A DNA stretch of 64,000 nt from an uncultured Flaviramulus sp. (GCA_947501105.1 CANMUP010000001.1:186001-250000); one strand, 5' to 3'. Shown: positions 37,301-46,902, numbered from the stretch's first letter. Notes: generated by a model not told the origin, from the letters alone. Numbers and translations are program-made.

Positions 37301-38512
37301 AGTTTTAACATTATCGGTTACTTGTCTTATACTTTGCGCATGAAAATAAGGGTCACTATGTGGTTGTACATCTGTAGCTCCTGTTATACCAGCATATCCC
37401 ATAATAGTTGATCCGCTTCCTGGTTCTGCTTGTACACCTGTTCCACTTTCGTTACGAAATGTATAGGTGTGATTAGCTCCAAATTGATGCCCTATTTCAT
37501 GTGCAACATAATCTACATCAAAATTGTCTCCTGTTGGTACCGTATGCGACGTCCATCCGCTTCCTTTACTTCCATTAGTACAAACACAACCAATACAGCC
37601 TGCATTACCATTGTTTTGCAAGTTTGCAACTAAGTGACCTACATCATAATTAGCTTCTCCTATAACACTTGTTAATGTAGATTGTAGTTCGCCATTATAA
37701 CCTGACGTTGAACTACTATAAGGATCGGTAGAAGAATTTGTGTAAATTACTGCATCAGTATTAGCAATTAATACCATGGTTACATTAAAGTCGTTTTCAA
37801 AAATACCATTTACTCTAGTCATTGTTGCGTTTATCGCTGCTAAAGCTTGGGCTTTTGTTCCTCCGTGGTAAGCAGTGTATTCGCCAGTTGCAGACATTGC
37901 TAATCTAAAAGTACGCAACGTACCATCATCAGCATTCTTAAATGTTGCCCCAACTCCTTTAGATTGTAATTTAGAATGTGCAGCATCAATTACTTCACAT
38001 TCAAAATCTTCAGCGCCACTTGTTTTATCAGCCCTTTTATAAACAGTATATTCAGTTAAATCTTTTGTATAAGGTTCAATAAAGGCAACATCTTTTTTTG
38101 CAGATAAGCGCATACTCTGAAGTCCTTTTGGTGAAATACTAAAACGGATTACATCTGTTCTGTCATCAACTCCTTGTCCTGCATAAGATTTAATTCCTGG
38201 ATATTTAGCAGCTAACTCTGGGTGCATAACTGGAGCTTCAGTTATACGGTAGTTTTCAAATTCGCCATCGGCATTTGGAAATGCAATAATTAATTTAGAC
38301 TCTCCGACAAAATCACCTCTTAAAGGTGCTTTTGATAAAGCCTTTGTTAGTTCTTCAACATCTAATGAATAGGTTTGGGTCTTTGGTAGGTTTTTTTTAC
38401 TTGCTATGGTTTTAGCATTACTAGCCGGATTTCCCTTTTTCCAAAATTGATTTTGAGCAAAAGAGATGCTAGAACTCGTAAAAATAATAAGTAGTAGTAG
38501 TTTTTTAATCAT
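34349..38512 (-). CDS. Secreted reprolysin-like zinc metallopeptidase, T9SS cargo, with GEVED and Ig-like repeats
   Basis: 1387 aa with a signal peptide ending near SISFAQNQ. The metzincin site is HEIGHQFGANH starting at His338 (H-E-x-x-H-x-x-G-x-x-H), with the Met-turn in STIMGYAGI. A fibronectin type III domain lies near residues 645-735 and a GEVED domain near 760-885. Three tandem 81-residue Ig-like units (DUF5011 type) fill residues 890-1132. A carbohydrate-binding-like beta domain follows, and a T9SS type A sorting domain (VYPNPVKGAVLNI) occupies about 1315-1387. Exported by Sec, then type IX; a surface or secreted protease of a gliding bacterium. A hairpin terminator follows. Confidence 0.92.
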   Translation of the reverse strand: MIKKLLLLIIFTSSSISFAQNQFWKKGNPASNAKTIASKKNLPKTQTYSLDVEELTKALSKAPLRGDFVGESKLIIAFPNADGEFENYRITEAPVMHPELAAKYPGIKSYAGQGVDDRTDVIRFSISPKGLQSMRLSAKKDVAFIEPYTKDLTEYTVYKRADKTSGAEDFECEVIDAAHSKLQSKGVGATFKNADDGTLRTFRLAMSATGEYTAYHGGTKAQALAAINATMTRVNGIFENDFNVTMVLIANTDAVIYTNSSTDPYSSSTSGYNGELQSTLTSVIGEANYDVGHLVANLQNNGNAGCIGCVCTNGSKGSGWTSHTVPTGDNFDVDYVAHEIGHQFGANHTYTFRNESGTGVQAEPGSGSTIMGYAGITGATDVQPHSDPYFHAQSIRQVTDNVKTKSCPTTTNTGNAVPTANAGTNYTIPKGTPFVLTGSGTDANSGDVLTYCWEQMDLGTSSSTYPSTTRTSGPAFRSYNPSTNPSRYFPNLATIKTGATSWQWEAVPNVARTLNFRLTVRDNRAGGANNNSDDTVITVNGTAGPFVLNAPNSNVTWNANTIQAVTWDVAGTTGNGVNAATVDILLSTDGGDTYPITLASGVPNDGSHDIVVPDNQGSQNRIMVKGTNHIFFDISNANFTIGAPVVCNATVPTGLAATNVVATTATLSWNTVTAATYDLQYRAVGTSNWTTIAVTGATTNLTGLATSTQYETQVRSKCSGGSNSAYSSSINFTTTAVQLNYCTSSGNTSYQTGVSRVIFGTIDNVDGPAKNVGYEDFTNLSATVTLSSSENLTVYVNTDGNYRVDAFVWIDWNQNGDFTDSGEAYDLGNISNVANGALPTLSISIPASAQLGSTRMRVSARYNSNPTSCQTNFDGEVEDYTVNVQGSGPDIVKPVITLNGASTINLNVGQTYTELGATATDNVDGNITANIATTGTVNTAVAGTYTVNYNVSDAAGNAADQVSRTVIVAADIVKPVITLNGASTINLIIGGTYTEQGATATDNVDGNITANIVTTGTVNTAVAGTYTVNYNVSDAAGNAADQVSRTVIVAADIIKPVITLNGASTINLTIGGTYTEQGATATDNVDGNITANIVTTGTVNTAVAGTYTVNYNVSDAAGNAADQVSRTVIVAASSTTTLHEGFFESGWDGWSDGGSDCFRYSGSRSYENNYSIRLRDNSGTRSAMTSQNFNLTAYNQVEVKFYFYAYSMETGEDFWVRYYNGSSWSTVAAYASGTDFNNNTFYSATVTLNSSDVNFASNAQFRIQCDASANADHVYIDQVTIKGITGGSSSRGNNDSIVPLGELNTNDGIDLEENFLVYPNPVKGAVLNIRRLDNKPMPYTIVNVVGQVVKKGQTTNKVNVSNLEAGMYFLKMEDGEETITKKFIKTN
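35117..35845 (-). repeat. Three tandem 243-bp repeats in the reprolysin-like gene
   Basis: Three consecutive copies of an 81-codon unit, starting DIVKPVITLNGAST and ending RTVIVAA. They are nearly identical: differences are single residues such as LNVGQ/LIIGG/LTIGG and ANIA/ANIV. The unit is the same length as the one in the neighbouring carboxypeptidase gene. Confidence 0.9.
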
Positions 38513-38683
38513 AATGATGGTTTAAAGTATTAGTAGTTTTTTGTTATAATTTTTCCGAATTTAATTTAAAAATCATTGAAAAAATAACTATTCTGTAATT
38601 TTTCGATGAAATTACAGGATAGTTATTAACAATATGGTTTTCCCACATGTGGAAAGTAAGAAATATCTTATTTGTTAAAAAAC

Positions 38684-38715
38684 AAAAGTCCAGATGGTAA
38701 ATCATCTGGACTTTT
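38684..38715 (-). terminator. Terminator of the M14 carboxypeptidase gene
   Basis: Stem AAAAGTCCAGATG with CATCTGGACTTTT around a six-base loop, 22 bp past the carboxypeptidase stop; a T-rich run follows on the minus strand. Confidence 0.8.
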
Positions 38716-38736
38716 AACATAAACTAAAAGGTTAAG

Positions 38737-41700
38737 TTAATTACTCTTTACAAATCTTTTAGTCATTTTTTCTTCTCCATCATTTATTTCTATATAATAA
38801 ACACCAGCCTCTAAATTCCCAACCATAACTTCTTTAGTTGTTTTGCCTTCATTAACAACTTGACCAAGCACGTTAATTATTTTATAAGACATATTATTAG
38901 TTCCTTTAGAAAGTTTGATGTTTAAAACAGCTCCTTTAACTGGGTTTGGATACAGCTTAAATGTATTTATACTATTTGTATCTATATCCAGCACCTTCCC
39001 TTTTAAATTGTTTTTAGCTAGGGCAGAAGTTACTGTCAAATTAATATTATCTATTGCTATATCTGCTTGCCAAGTGCCTCCAGTTATTCTGTTAAATCTA
39101 AGCTGTACACTACTACCAACATACGAAGAGAGGTCTACATTTGCTGTTTGCCATGAGTTACCTTTATTACCAGACTCATTCCAAATAGTTGTCCAACTTA
39201 TACCATTATCATTACTTGCCTCTAATGCAATAGTTCCCATATCTGAAGACCCGTACATGTGATAGCTAAAGCTAAATGTTGCAGAAGATTGTCCGCTTAA
39301 GTCATAACAAGGTGAATTAATAATAGCTTGCTTGCTTGGTGTAGCATTTCCAGAAGCTTCAACAAAAATATAGTAGCTTCCTTGAACTGCGCTAGAAGGC
39401 CCTGTGTTATTTGAAGGCGTTCCGCTAGCATCAATTGTCCAGTTTATATCATCAGAAGATGATTGTGTCCATGCGCCTAAAGTATTCTCAAATCCTTCTG
39501 TATAAGGGAAGGCTGTTATCCCTCCTGAACATGGGGTAACTACAACTCCACCTTCAACCAAACTAACATCATCAATAGCTATATCCGCTTTCCATGTTCC
39601 ACCTGTTACTCTATTGAATCGTAACTGAACACCACCTCCAGTATAAGCTGAAATATCAACATTTGCTGTTTGCCACGAGTTACCTTTATTACCTGTTTGG
39701 TTCCAAATACTTGTCCAATTACTTCCTTCATCAGTACTTACCTCCAAAGTTATAGATCCCATATCTGCATCTCCATACATATGATACTTAAAGCTAAACG
39801 TTGCTTCTGTTAGTGTGCTTAAATCAAAACAAGGTGAATTTAAAATGGCTTGTTTATTAGGATACCCTGTATTATTACCTGATGCCTCAACAAACACGTA
39901 GTAGCTTCCTTGAAAAGCATTATCTGGTCCGGTATTGTTTGATGGAGTATTGTTGATCTCTATTGTCCAATCTAAATCATCTGAAGGTGATTGTGACCAA
40001 GCGCCTAAAGTATTCTCAAATCCTTCGGCATAAGGGAATGATGATATTCCTCCTGTACATCCATTTGGAATTTCTGCTACATTAACGGTTCGTGTAACCT
40101 GTGTTGCCGCATTGCCTGCCGCATCACTTACATTGTAATTAACTAAATAAGTGCCTGCTGTATTGGTATCTACACTACCTGTGGTTACTATGCTTCCAGT
40201 AATATCGCCGTCTTTATCATCACTTGCTGTGGCACCCTGCTCGGTATAAACATCGCCTACATTTAAATTTATGGTCGATGAACCTACTAAGGTGATTACT
40301 GGCGCTGTTGTATCTGGGATAACATTAACCGTTCTTGTAACTTCGGTTGCAGTATTACCTGCCGCATCACTTACATTATAATTAACTAAATAAGTGCCTG
40401 CTGTATTGGTATCTACACTGCCTGTGGTTACTATATTTGCTGTTATGTCACCATCTTTATCATCACTTGCTGTGGCACCCTGCTCTGTATAAACATCGTC
40501 TACATTTAAATTGATAGTCGATGAACCTACTAACGTGATTACTGGCGCTGTTGTATCTGGGATAACATTAACTGTTCTTGTTACTTCAGTTGCCGCATTG
40601 CCTGCTGCATCACTTACATTATAATTAACTAAATAGGTACCTGCTGTATTGGTATCTACATTGCCTGTGGTTACTATATTTGCTGTTATGTCACCATCTT
40701 TATTATCATTCGCCGTTGCGCCTTGTTCAGCATATACATCACCAACATTTAAATTGATAGTAGATGAACCTACTAAAGTGATTATTGGAGCTGTCGTGTC
40801 TGGGATAACATTAACCGTTCTTGTTACCTGTGTTGCTGCATTGCCTGCTGCATCACTTACATTATAATTAACTAAATAGGTGCCTGCTGTATTAGTATCT
40901 ACACTGCCTGTGGTTACTATATTTGCTGTTATGTCACCATCTTTATTATCATTCGCCGTTGCGCCTTGGTCGGTATATACATCGCCTACATTTAAATTGA
41001 TGATTGATGAACCTACCAAAGTGATTACTGGTACAGTAGTGTCTGGAATAACATTAACCGTTCTTGTTACCTGTGTTGCCACATTTCCTGCTGCATCACT
41101 TACATTGTAATTAACTAAATAGGTGCCTGCTGCCGCTGTGTTTACACTGCCCGAAATGATTATGCTTGCAGTAATATCGCCATCTTTATCATCACTCGCC
41201 GTAGCACCTTGTTCAACATATACATCACCTACATTTAAATTGATAGTAGATGAACCTATCAAAGTGATTATTGGAGCCGTCGTGTCTGGGATAACGTTAA
41301 CCGTTCTTGTTACCTGTGTTGCCGCATTTCCTGCCGCATCACTTACATTATAATTAACTAAATAGGTGCCTGCAGCCGCAGTGTTTACACTACCTGAAGT
41401 TATTATACTTGCGGTAATATCGCCATCTTTATCATCACTCGCCGTGGCGCCTTGTTCGCTATATACATCACCTACATTTAAATTAATGGTTGATAAACCT
41501 ACTAAAGCAATAACTGGTGCTGTAGTGTCTGGTATCACATTAACCGTTCTTGTTACCTGTGTTGCTGCATTGCCTGCCGCATCGCTTACATTGTAATTAA
41601 TTAAATAGGTGCCTGCTGTATTGGTATCTACACTGCCTGTGGTTACGATACTAGATGTTATATCACCATCTTTATCATCACTTGCTGTAGCTCCTTGTTC

Positions 41701-44700
41701 AGTATATACATCGCCTACATCTAAATTAATTGTCGACGAGCCTACTAAAGTGATTACTGGTGCCGTCGTGTCTACTAAGCTTTGAATAGTTATAGTATAA
41801 TCTTCTACTTCTCCGTATCTGAATGATTCACAAGAGGTAGGAATGGCATTATACTTCATAGAAACACGCATTCTTGTAGAACCTTCTGCTGTTCCAGAAG
41901 GTATAGTGAAATTTCCACTAACTGGTGTTGTTTGAGTTGCAGTTTGTGTCCATACCTGTTCTCCAGCATCTGAGAAATCTCCATTTTTATTATAATCAAT
42001 CCAAACTGAATAACCTTCACTATAAACTTGACCTGTCCATGTTGGAGTAATAGTTACCGTAACCGTTTCTCCTATTGTAACATTAGTTGATTGCGAAGTG
42101 TAGTCTGAGTAATGGTCATCTCCAGTACTATTATTAATAGTCTTTATTTGAACATTACTAATGTATTCATCTGTATCTCCTTGATTATTTCCATCAGAAT
42201 CGCAATAATTTAATTGTATATCTAATGTTGTAAAATTAACAGAAGCACTGTAAGCAGAGCTATTTCCTCCAGAACAATTACTTCTTACTTGTGCCTCGTA
42301 TTGTGTTAAAGTGGTTAATCCTGTTACATTAGTAGAAGCACTTGTTAGGCCATTTACATCAGTCCAAGTAGACGATCCTACTTCTCTATATCTTAAGTCA
42401 TAAGTAGCAGAAGGAATATTATCCCATCCTATAGTTGCGCTTGAAGGTGTAATAGATGATGCAGTAACTCCTGTAGGTACAGTAGTTGCACAAGGGGTTT
42501 GAATACTAGTAATTTTAAAATCATCTATAAAGAAGCCGTCTGCACTTGCTGAATAAGTTTCAAAAAGATTCCCAGAATCTGATCTAAATCTAAAGCGAAA
42601 TTGTGCCGTGGTTGCACCATTTAAAAAAGTATTATTTGTGCCGTCTATAACAATTTCTTCCATAACCCATTTATCCATTCTGTCACCATCGTATACTCGT
42701 CCTGAACTATTATTAGCCTGAAAAGATTTACTTGTACTATTCTTTAAATCATGCCCATTAGTACTACTCGTAGAATTTGGCTTGTTATATTTTCCACAAA
42801 GTGATTGCCATGTGGAACCATTGATTGAACCTTGTATTTCAACAAAATCAAAGTTTCTTTCCAAATCCCATTTAGTATAGAATTGAATTATGGTTTCAGA
42901 AGCACTAGATAAGTCATAGGTTGAAGCGGAAGTTAAAGTACTCGTTGCATTGTTTCCATATGAAGCAATCGCATTGTTTCCTAATTTAATAGCCCTACTT
43001 CCAGAATATTGTGCTCCTGTAGCATTTGAGGCTGTCCATGTACCAGATGTAGTCCAATTAGTTAATAAGTCTGAATCAGGATTATCAGATAAAAGAGTAG
43101 TAGGTTGATAATATTTTTCAAAATTCACATTATAAAACACATTGGTTCCGTCTGATAACTGAACATTATATTCAATTTTGTCATTTGCAGCGATACTTCC
43201 ATTTAAAACCATTTGAGCCGTTACATTTCTTTGTTCAAGAATTGTCATACTGGTTTGAGCTGGAACAGCCGCAATTGATGTGATATTTGATGAAATTGGT
43301 GTTATAGTTAAGGTAAAGTCACTTGCCGTTTGTCCTAAACGTTCAATTCCGAATGTTAAATCTGATGTAAGTGATCCAATATCTGACTGTGTTAAATCAT
43401 GCAGTTTTGCATATTTCCCACCATAATATGCAGTAGTTAACGAGATACGCATGGCTCTTTTAGCAATAGGCTCAATATCTGTTGTTGGTGGCCAAAAACC
43501 TGTACCACCATGTTCTGGTGTTGATGCTAAAACTGTTTTTGTAGAACCTGTTTGTCCGTTAGCATCTGCAGAACCTCCAACCATCCAGTCATCTGCAATA
43601 CCATTAGCAGCAGTAAAAATTGTTGCACCAGATACATATCTGTTATAACGCGTCATATCTTCATGCCATTTATGCATTTCGTCTTCTCGTCCTGAAGTGA
43701 ATGATGGATTTCCTCCATAAGGATGAGGAATAGCGTTACCTGAAGTATGATTCATTAAACAGGTTTTAAAATTCCTGCTTTCTACAAACTCTTTTAGTAT
43801 TTGTGTTTCTGGTTCTGAAAAAGCATTTGGCCCTCTGTAAGAGTCACTAGATGCAGTTCCTGAAGATCCTGAACCTGCTGTTCCCCAGAAGTAATCAAAG
43901 TTTCTATTTAAATCAACGCCTCTTGCTGATGTAGAATTACTTGTGCTTCCTGTATTTGGCCTACAGTTTTTACGTTGCATACCACCACCACTTGAAGATA
44001 AATGTTCATTCCATCTTAATCCATCTGGGTTTACCACTGGGATAAAATATAATTCGTTATTATCTACTAAGTTTTTTATGGCATCATTTGTAGCATAATT
44101 TTCTAGTAAATACCACATGAAGTATATATTACTCATTAAACTACCAACCTCTCTAGCATGAATCATAGAAGTAAAAAGGGATTGAGGATTTGTGCCTTCT
44201 GGATTTGCTTGATTTCCAGTAATTCTTACATAATATACAGTTTTAGGATCCCAAAATGTTGTTCCTTGTCCACTATAAGTTTGACCATTATTAGTTATTG
44301 AACTAGCAGGATTTCCCCAAGTTGTTATACCAGTAGAAGATGCATCTGCTTTTGCAGAAATTAAACCTGGATATAAAGATCGCATTTGATCAAGTTCTGC
44401 TTCCATTTCACTAACGGTTAAACAGCCTCCCATACTACCTAAATTGAAATTAGTAGGGGTTGTCCAATCTATTTCATCACAACCAACATACTCTAAAAAA
44501 TTATCAAGTGTCGTACTTGAAATGGATTTAGAAGTTGTAGAAGATTTTGAGCCTGTTTTACTACTGGCGGTTATTAACTTACTTGATTCAAGATTTCTTA
44601 CAGCTTCATCATAAGTATTATCAATCCGATCTTTATAGAATTTGGTTAAATCATCAATGACAACATTATACCTTATACCATTATCATCTAATAGTTTTAA

Positions 44701-44895
44701 TTCAAATTCTGATAACTCTAAAACGAGTTTACCGTGGTCGTGTTTCGCTCCACAACTTAAATCAATACCTTTATCACTTATTTGTTGTTGTAAAGTTGAT
44801 GACGGATTGTTAATTGCAATTCTTTTGTATATGTCTTGTGAGAAAACAAAAGTAATATTAAATAAAATCAACAGAGATAGTAATAGCTTTTTCAT
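38737..44895 (-). CDS. Secreted M14 zinc carboxypeptidase, T9SS cargo, with seven Ig-like repeats
   Basis: 2052 aa with a signal peptide ending near TFVFSQDI. The peptidase domain spans roughly residues 150-490: HAREVGSLMSNIYFMWYLL holds the zinc ligands His246 and Glu249 (H-x-x-E), PVVNPDGLRWNE is the substrate block, GVDLNRNFDYFWG contains the arginine, and STPEHGGTGFWPP the catalytic glutamate. Then a beta domain, fibronectin type III (about 805-890), GEVED (about 915-1040), seven 81-residue Ig-like repeats (1042-1608), two MAM-like domains (about 1610-1950), and a T9SS type A sorting domain (LYPNPVKGAVLNI, from about 1980). Probable surface or secreted exopeptidase. Confidence 0.93.
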   Translation of the reverse strand: MKKLLLSLLILFNITFVFSQDIYKRIAINNPSSTLQQQISDKGIDLSCGAKHDHGKLVLELSEFELKLLDDNGIRYNVVIDDLTKFYKDRIDNTYDEAVRNLESSKLITASSKTGSKSSTTSKSISSTTLDNFLEYVGCDEIDWTTPTNFNLGSMGGCLTVSEMEAELDQMRSLYPGLISAKADASSTGITTWGNPASSITNNGQTYSGQGTTFWDPKTVYYVRITGNQANPEGTNPQSLFTSMIHAREVGSLMSNIYFMWYLLENYATNDAIKNLVDNNELYFIPVVNPDGLRWNEHLSSSGGGMQRKNCRPNTGSTSNSTSARGVDLNRNFDYFWGTAGSGSSGTASSDSYRGPNAFSEPETQILKEFVESRNFKTCLMNHTSGNAIPHPYGGNPSFTSGREDEMHKWHEDMTRYNRYVSGATIFTAANGIADDWMVGGSADANGQTGSTKTVLASTPEHGGTGFWPPTTDIEPIAKRAMRISLTTAYYGGKYAKLHDLTQSDIGSLTSDLTFGIERLGQTASDFTLTITPISSNITSIAAVPAQTSMTILEQRNVTAQMVLNGSIAANDKIEYNVQLSDGTNVFYNVNFEKYYQPTTLLSDNPDSDLLTNWTTSGTWTASNATGAQYSGSRAIKLGNNAIASYGNNATSTLTSASTYDLSSASETIIQFYTKWDLERNFDFVEIQGSINGSTWQSLCGKYNKPNSTSSTNGHDLKNSTSKSFQANNSSGRVYDGDRMDKWVMEEIVIDGTNNTFLNGATTAQFRFRFRSDSGNLFETYSASADGFFIDDFKITSIQTPCATTVPTGVTASSITPSSATIGWDNIPSATYDLRYREVGSSTWTDVNGLTSASTNVTGLTTLTQYEAQVRSNCSGGNSSAYSASVNFTTLDIQLNYCDSDGNNQGDTDEYISNVQIKTINNSTGDDHYSDYTSQSTNVTIGETVTVTITPTWTGQVYSEGYSVWIDYNKNGDFSDAGEQVWTQTATQTTPVSGNFTIPSGTAEGSTRMRVSMKYNAIPTSCESFRYGEVEDYTITIQSLVDTTAPVITLVGSSTINLDVGDVYTEQGATASDDKDGDITSSIVTTGSVDTNTAGTYLINYNVSDAAGNAATQVTRTVNVIPDTTAPVIALVGLSTINLNVGDVYSEQGATASDDKDGDITASIITSGSVNTAAAGTYLVNYNVSDAAGNAATQVTRTVNVIPDTTAPIITLIGSSTINLNVGDVYVEQGATASDDKDGDITASIIISGSVNTAAAGTYLVNYNVSDAAGNVATQVTRTVNVIPDTTVPVITLVGSSIINLNVGDVYTDQGATANDNKDGDITANIVTTGSVDTNTAGTYLVNYNVSDAAGNAATQVTRTVNVIPDTTAPIITLVGSSTINLNVGDVYAEQGATANDNKDGDITANIVTTGNVDTNTAGTYLVNYNVSDAAGNAATEVTRTVNVIPDTTAPVITLVGSSTINLNVDDVYTEQGATASDDKDGDITANIVTTGSVDTNTAGTYLVNYNVSDAAGNTATEVTRTVNVIPDTTAPVITLVGSSTINLNVGDVYTEQGATASDDKDGDITGSIVTTGSVDTNTAGTYLVNYNVSDAAGNAATQVTRTVNVAEIPNGCTGGISSFPYAEGFENTLGAWSQSPSDDLDWTIEINNTPSNNTGPDNAFQGSYYVFVEASGNNTGYPNKQAILNSPCFDLSTLTEATFSFKYHMYGDADMGSITLEVSTDEGSNWTSIWNQTGNKGNSWQTANVDISAYTGGGVQLRFNRVTGGTWKADIAIDDVSLVEGGVVVTPCSGGITAFPYTEGFENTLGAWTQSSSDDINWTIDASGTPSNNTGPSSAVQGSYYIFVEASGNATPSKQAIINSPCYDLSGQSSATFSFSYHMYGSSDMGTIALEASNDNGISWTTIWNESGNKGNSWQTANVDLSSYVGSSVQLRFNRITGGTWQADIAIDNINLTVTSALAKNNLKGKVLDIDTNSINTFKLYPNPVKGAVLNIKLSKGTNNMSYKIINVLGQVVNEGKTTKEVMVGNLEAGVYYIEINDGEEKMTKRFVKSN
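40072..41772 (-). repeat. Seven tandem 243-bp repeats in the carboxypeptidase gene
   Basis: Seven back-to-back units of 81 codons each (7 x 243 = 1701 bp). Each begins DTTAPVITLVGSST and contains GDVYTEQGATASDDKDGDIT, and the copies differ at only a few residues. The unit boundaries fall on the same codon throughout, which points to unequal crossing-over. Copies 4 and 5 share the variant NDNKDGD; copies 2 and 3 share NTAAAG. Confidence 0.93.
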
Positions 44896-45076
44896 GAGGG
44901 TTGGTTAAAGGGTTAAAAAATCAATATCAATTTAGTCGTTTTTTTTAAGATTAAATACACTTTTTACAGATAATCTTTCCTTAATGTAGCCTTTTACGGG
45001 TTAGCCATAATTTTTTTGAAGAAACAGATTACATTCTATAGTATGTTATTTTTATTATTAAGTGTTTTCCATTTGG

Positions 45077-45084
45077 TATCTTTG
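45077..45084 (+). promoter_or_regulatory. -7 box (TATCTTTG) upstream of the ABC ATPase gene
   Basis: TATCTTTG is a perfect TAnnTTTG match 27 bases before the ATG at 45112. The gap around it (44896-45111) has no other feature that I see. Confidence 0.5.
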
Positions 45085-45111
45085 AAATTCTACTTAAATA
45101 GCTTTTAAATA

Positions 45112-46785
45112 ATGTCATCTATTTTAACTATTACTGATTTATCTATTTCATTTGGTGAAAATGAAGTGATTCATAACGTATCATATAGTCTAAACAAAAA
45201 CGAAATACTAGGAGTTGTTGGTGAATCAGGTTCTGGAAAATCAGTATCTTCTCTAGCTATTTTAGGTTTGCTTCCAAAAAAAATATCAAAAATAAATTCT
45301 GGTAGTATCATTTATAATGATGAAGATTTAACTAAGCTGTCATCAAAAGAATTTCAAAAAATTCGTGGTAACAAAATGGCTTTTATTTTTCAAGAACCCA
45401 TGAGCTCTTTAAATCCATCTATGACCTGTGGTAAACAAGTGCAAGAAATTTTATTACTTCATACAAATCTTTCAAAAAAAGAAACAAAAGAAGAAACTAT
45501 TGTATTATTTGAAAAGGTAAAACTCCCTAATGCTAATCGAGTTTACAATGCATATCCTCATGAAATTTCTGGTGGTCAAAAACAACGAGTTATGATAGCT
45601 ATGGCCATAGCCTGCAAACCAGATGTTTTAATAGCCGACGAACCAACAACTGCACTTGATGTAACTGTACAAAAAGAAATTATTAGCTTACTAAAAGAGT
45701 TACAACTTGAAACCAAAATGAGTATAATTTTTATTACGCATGATTTGGCTTTAATTTCTGAAATTGCAGATAGAGTTATAGTTATGTATAAAGGCGATAT
45801 TGTTGAAAAAGGTAACGTGTCTAGTATATTTAACAATCCTCAACATATTTACACAAAGGCACTTATAAATTCTCGCCCTTCATTAAAAACCAGATTAAAA
45901 ATTTTGCCAACCATTAATGATTATTTAAATGATACTATTTCGCATGATATAATAACTGCTGATGACAGAAAACTAAAACACGAAAAACTATATAGTACTA
46001 AACCTATATTAGAGGTTATTAATGTTGAAAAAGAGTATCTATCAAAATCTGGTTGGTTTAGTAAACCTGATACATTTAAAGCTGTAAATAATGTAAGTTT
46101 TAAGCTATACGAAGGAGAAACTTTGGGATTGGTTGGCGAATCTGGTTGCGGAAAATCTACCTTAGGTAACGCCATTCTTCAACTGGACAAGGCAACAGCA
46201 GGACAAATTTTATATAATGGTATTGATATCACTCAATTACCAAATTCTGAAATAAAAAAACTCCGTAAAGACATTCAAATAATTTTCCAAGACCCTTATT
46301 CGTCTTTAAACCCAAGAATTCCAGTAGGTGAAGCTATTTTAGAACCTATGAAAGTTCATAATCTATATTCATCAGATGAAGAACGTAAAGAAAAAGTAAT
46401 TGATATTTTAAAACGCGTGGGCTTATCTGAAGATTATTTTAATAGATATCCTCATGAATTTTCTGGCGGACAAAGACAACGCATTGGTATTGCTAGAACT
46501 ATCGCATTACAACCTAAACTGATTGTTTGTGACGAATCGGTTTCGGCATTAGATATTTCAGTTCAAGCTCAAGTTTTAAACTTGCTAAATGAGTTAAAAG
46601 AAGATTTTAACTTTACCTATATATTTATTTCACATGATTTAGCTGTAGTTAAATATATGGCAGATCAACTATTAGTTATGAACAAAGGTAAGATTGAAGA
46701 ATTAGACGATGCAGATATAATATACAACGAGCCTAAAAAAGATTATACGAAAAAGTTAATTAATGCTATCCCGAAAGGGTTATAG
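45112..46785 (+). CDS. ABC transporter ATPase, fused pair (DppD-DppF / YejF type)
   Basis: 557 aa holding two complete nucleotide-binding domains. First: Walker A GESGSGKS, signature SGGQKQRVMIAMAIA, Walker B VLIADEPTTALD. Second (from about residue 300): Walker A GESGCGKS, signature SGGQRQRIGIARTIA, Walker B LIVCDESVSALD. A C-terminal oligopeptide-type extension after the first domain includes NPQHIYTKALINSRP. Such proteins energise uptake of peptides, nickel or similar substrates. The permeases and binding protein are not nearby. Confidence 0.93.
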   Translation: MSSILTITDLSISFGENEVIHNVSYSLNKNEILGVVGESGSGKSVSSLAILGLLPKKISKINSGSIIYNDEDLTKLSSKEFQKIRGNKMAFIFQEPMSSLNPSMTCGKQVQEILLLHTNLSKKETKEETIVLFEKVKLPNANRVYNAYPHEISGGQKQRVMIAMAIACKPDVLIADEPTTALDVTVQKEIISLLKELQLETKMSIIFITHDLALISEIADRVIVMYKGDIVEKGNVSSIFNNPQHIYTKALINSRPSLKTRLKILPTINDYLNDTISHDIITADDRKLKHEKLYSTKPILEVINVEKEYLSKSGWFSKPDTFKAVNNVSFKLYEGETLGLVGESGCGKSTLGNAILQLDKATAGQILYNGIDITQLPNSEIKKLRKDIQIIFQDPYSSLNPRIPVGEAILEPMKVHNLYSSDEERKEKVIDILKRVGLSEDYFNRYPHEFSGGQRQRIGIARTIALQPKLIVCDESVSALDISVQAQVLNLLNELKEDFNFTYIFISHDLAVVKYMADQLLVMNKGKIEELDDADIIYNEPKKDYTKKLINAIPKGL

Positions 46786-46902
46786 CATAAATATTTTTTT
46801 TGTTAAGTACAGTAAACTTTTTACAAATCGTAAATTTTCTTGAAGTGTCTCTTTCAATTTGCTTTCACTCATTGTAGTTTGTTCAGGTAGATTTGATTCC
46901 AT
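46780..46902 (-). CDS. Possible small protein, 40 aa
   Basis: A 40-codon ORF on the minus strand from an ATG at 46902 to a TAA at 46780, reaching six bases into the end of the ABC ATPase gene. The product starts MESNLPEQTTMSESKLKETL and is hydrophilic and helical, ending KKIFML. The surrounding 292-bp gap contains no other gene. Neither a ribosome binding site nor a strong promoter is evident, and an ORF of this size could arise by chance, so the call is tentative. Confidence 0.3.
   Translation of the reverse strand: MESNLPEQTTMSESKLKETLQENLRFVKSLLYLTKKIFML

Noticed and set aside
40649-41596. Chain of similar plus-strand ORFs spaced 243 bp apart
   Set aside because: They are antisense shadows of the tandem repeat in the carboxypeptidase gene; the spacing equals the repeat unit.
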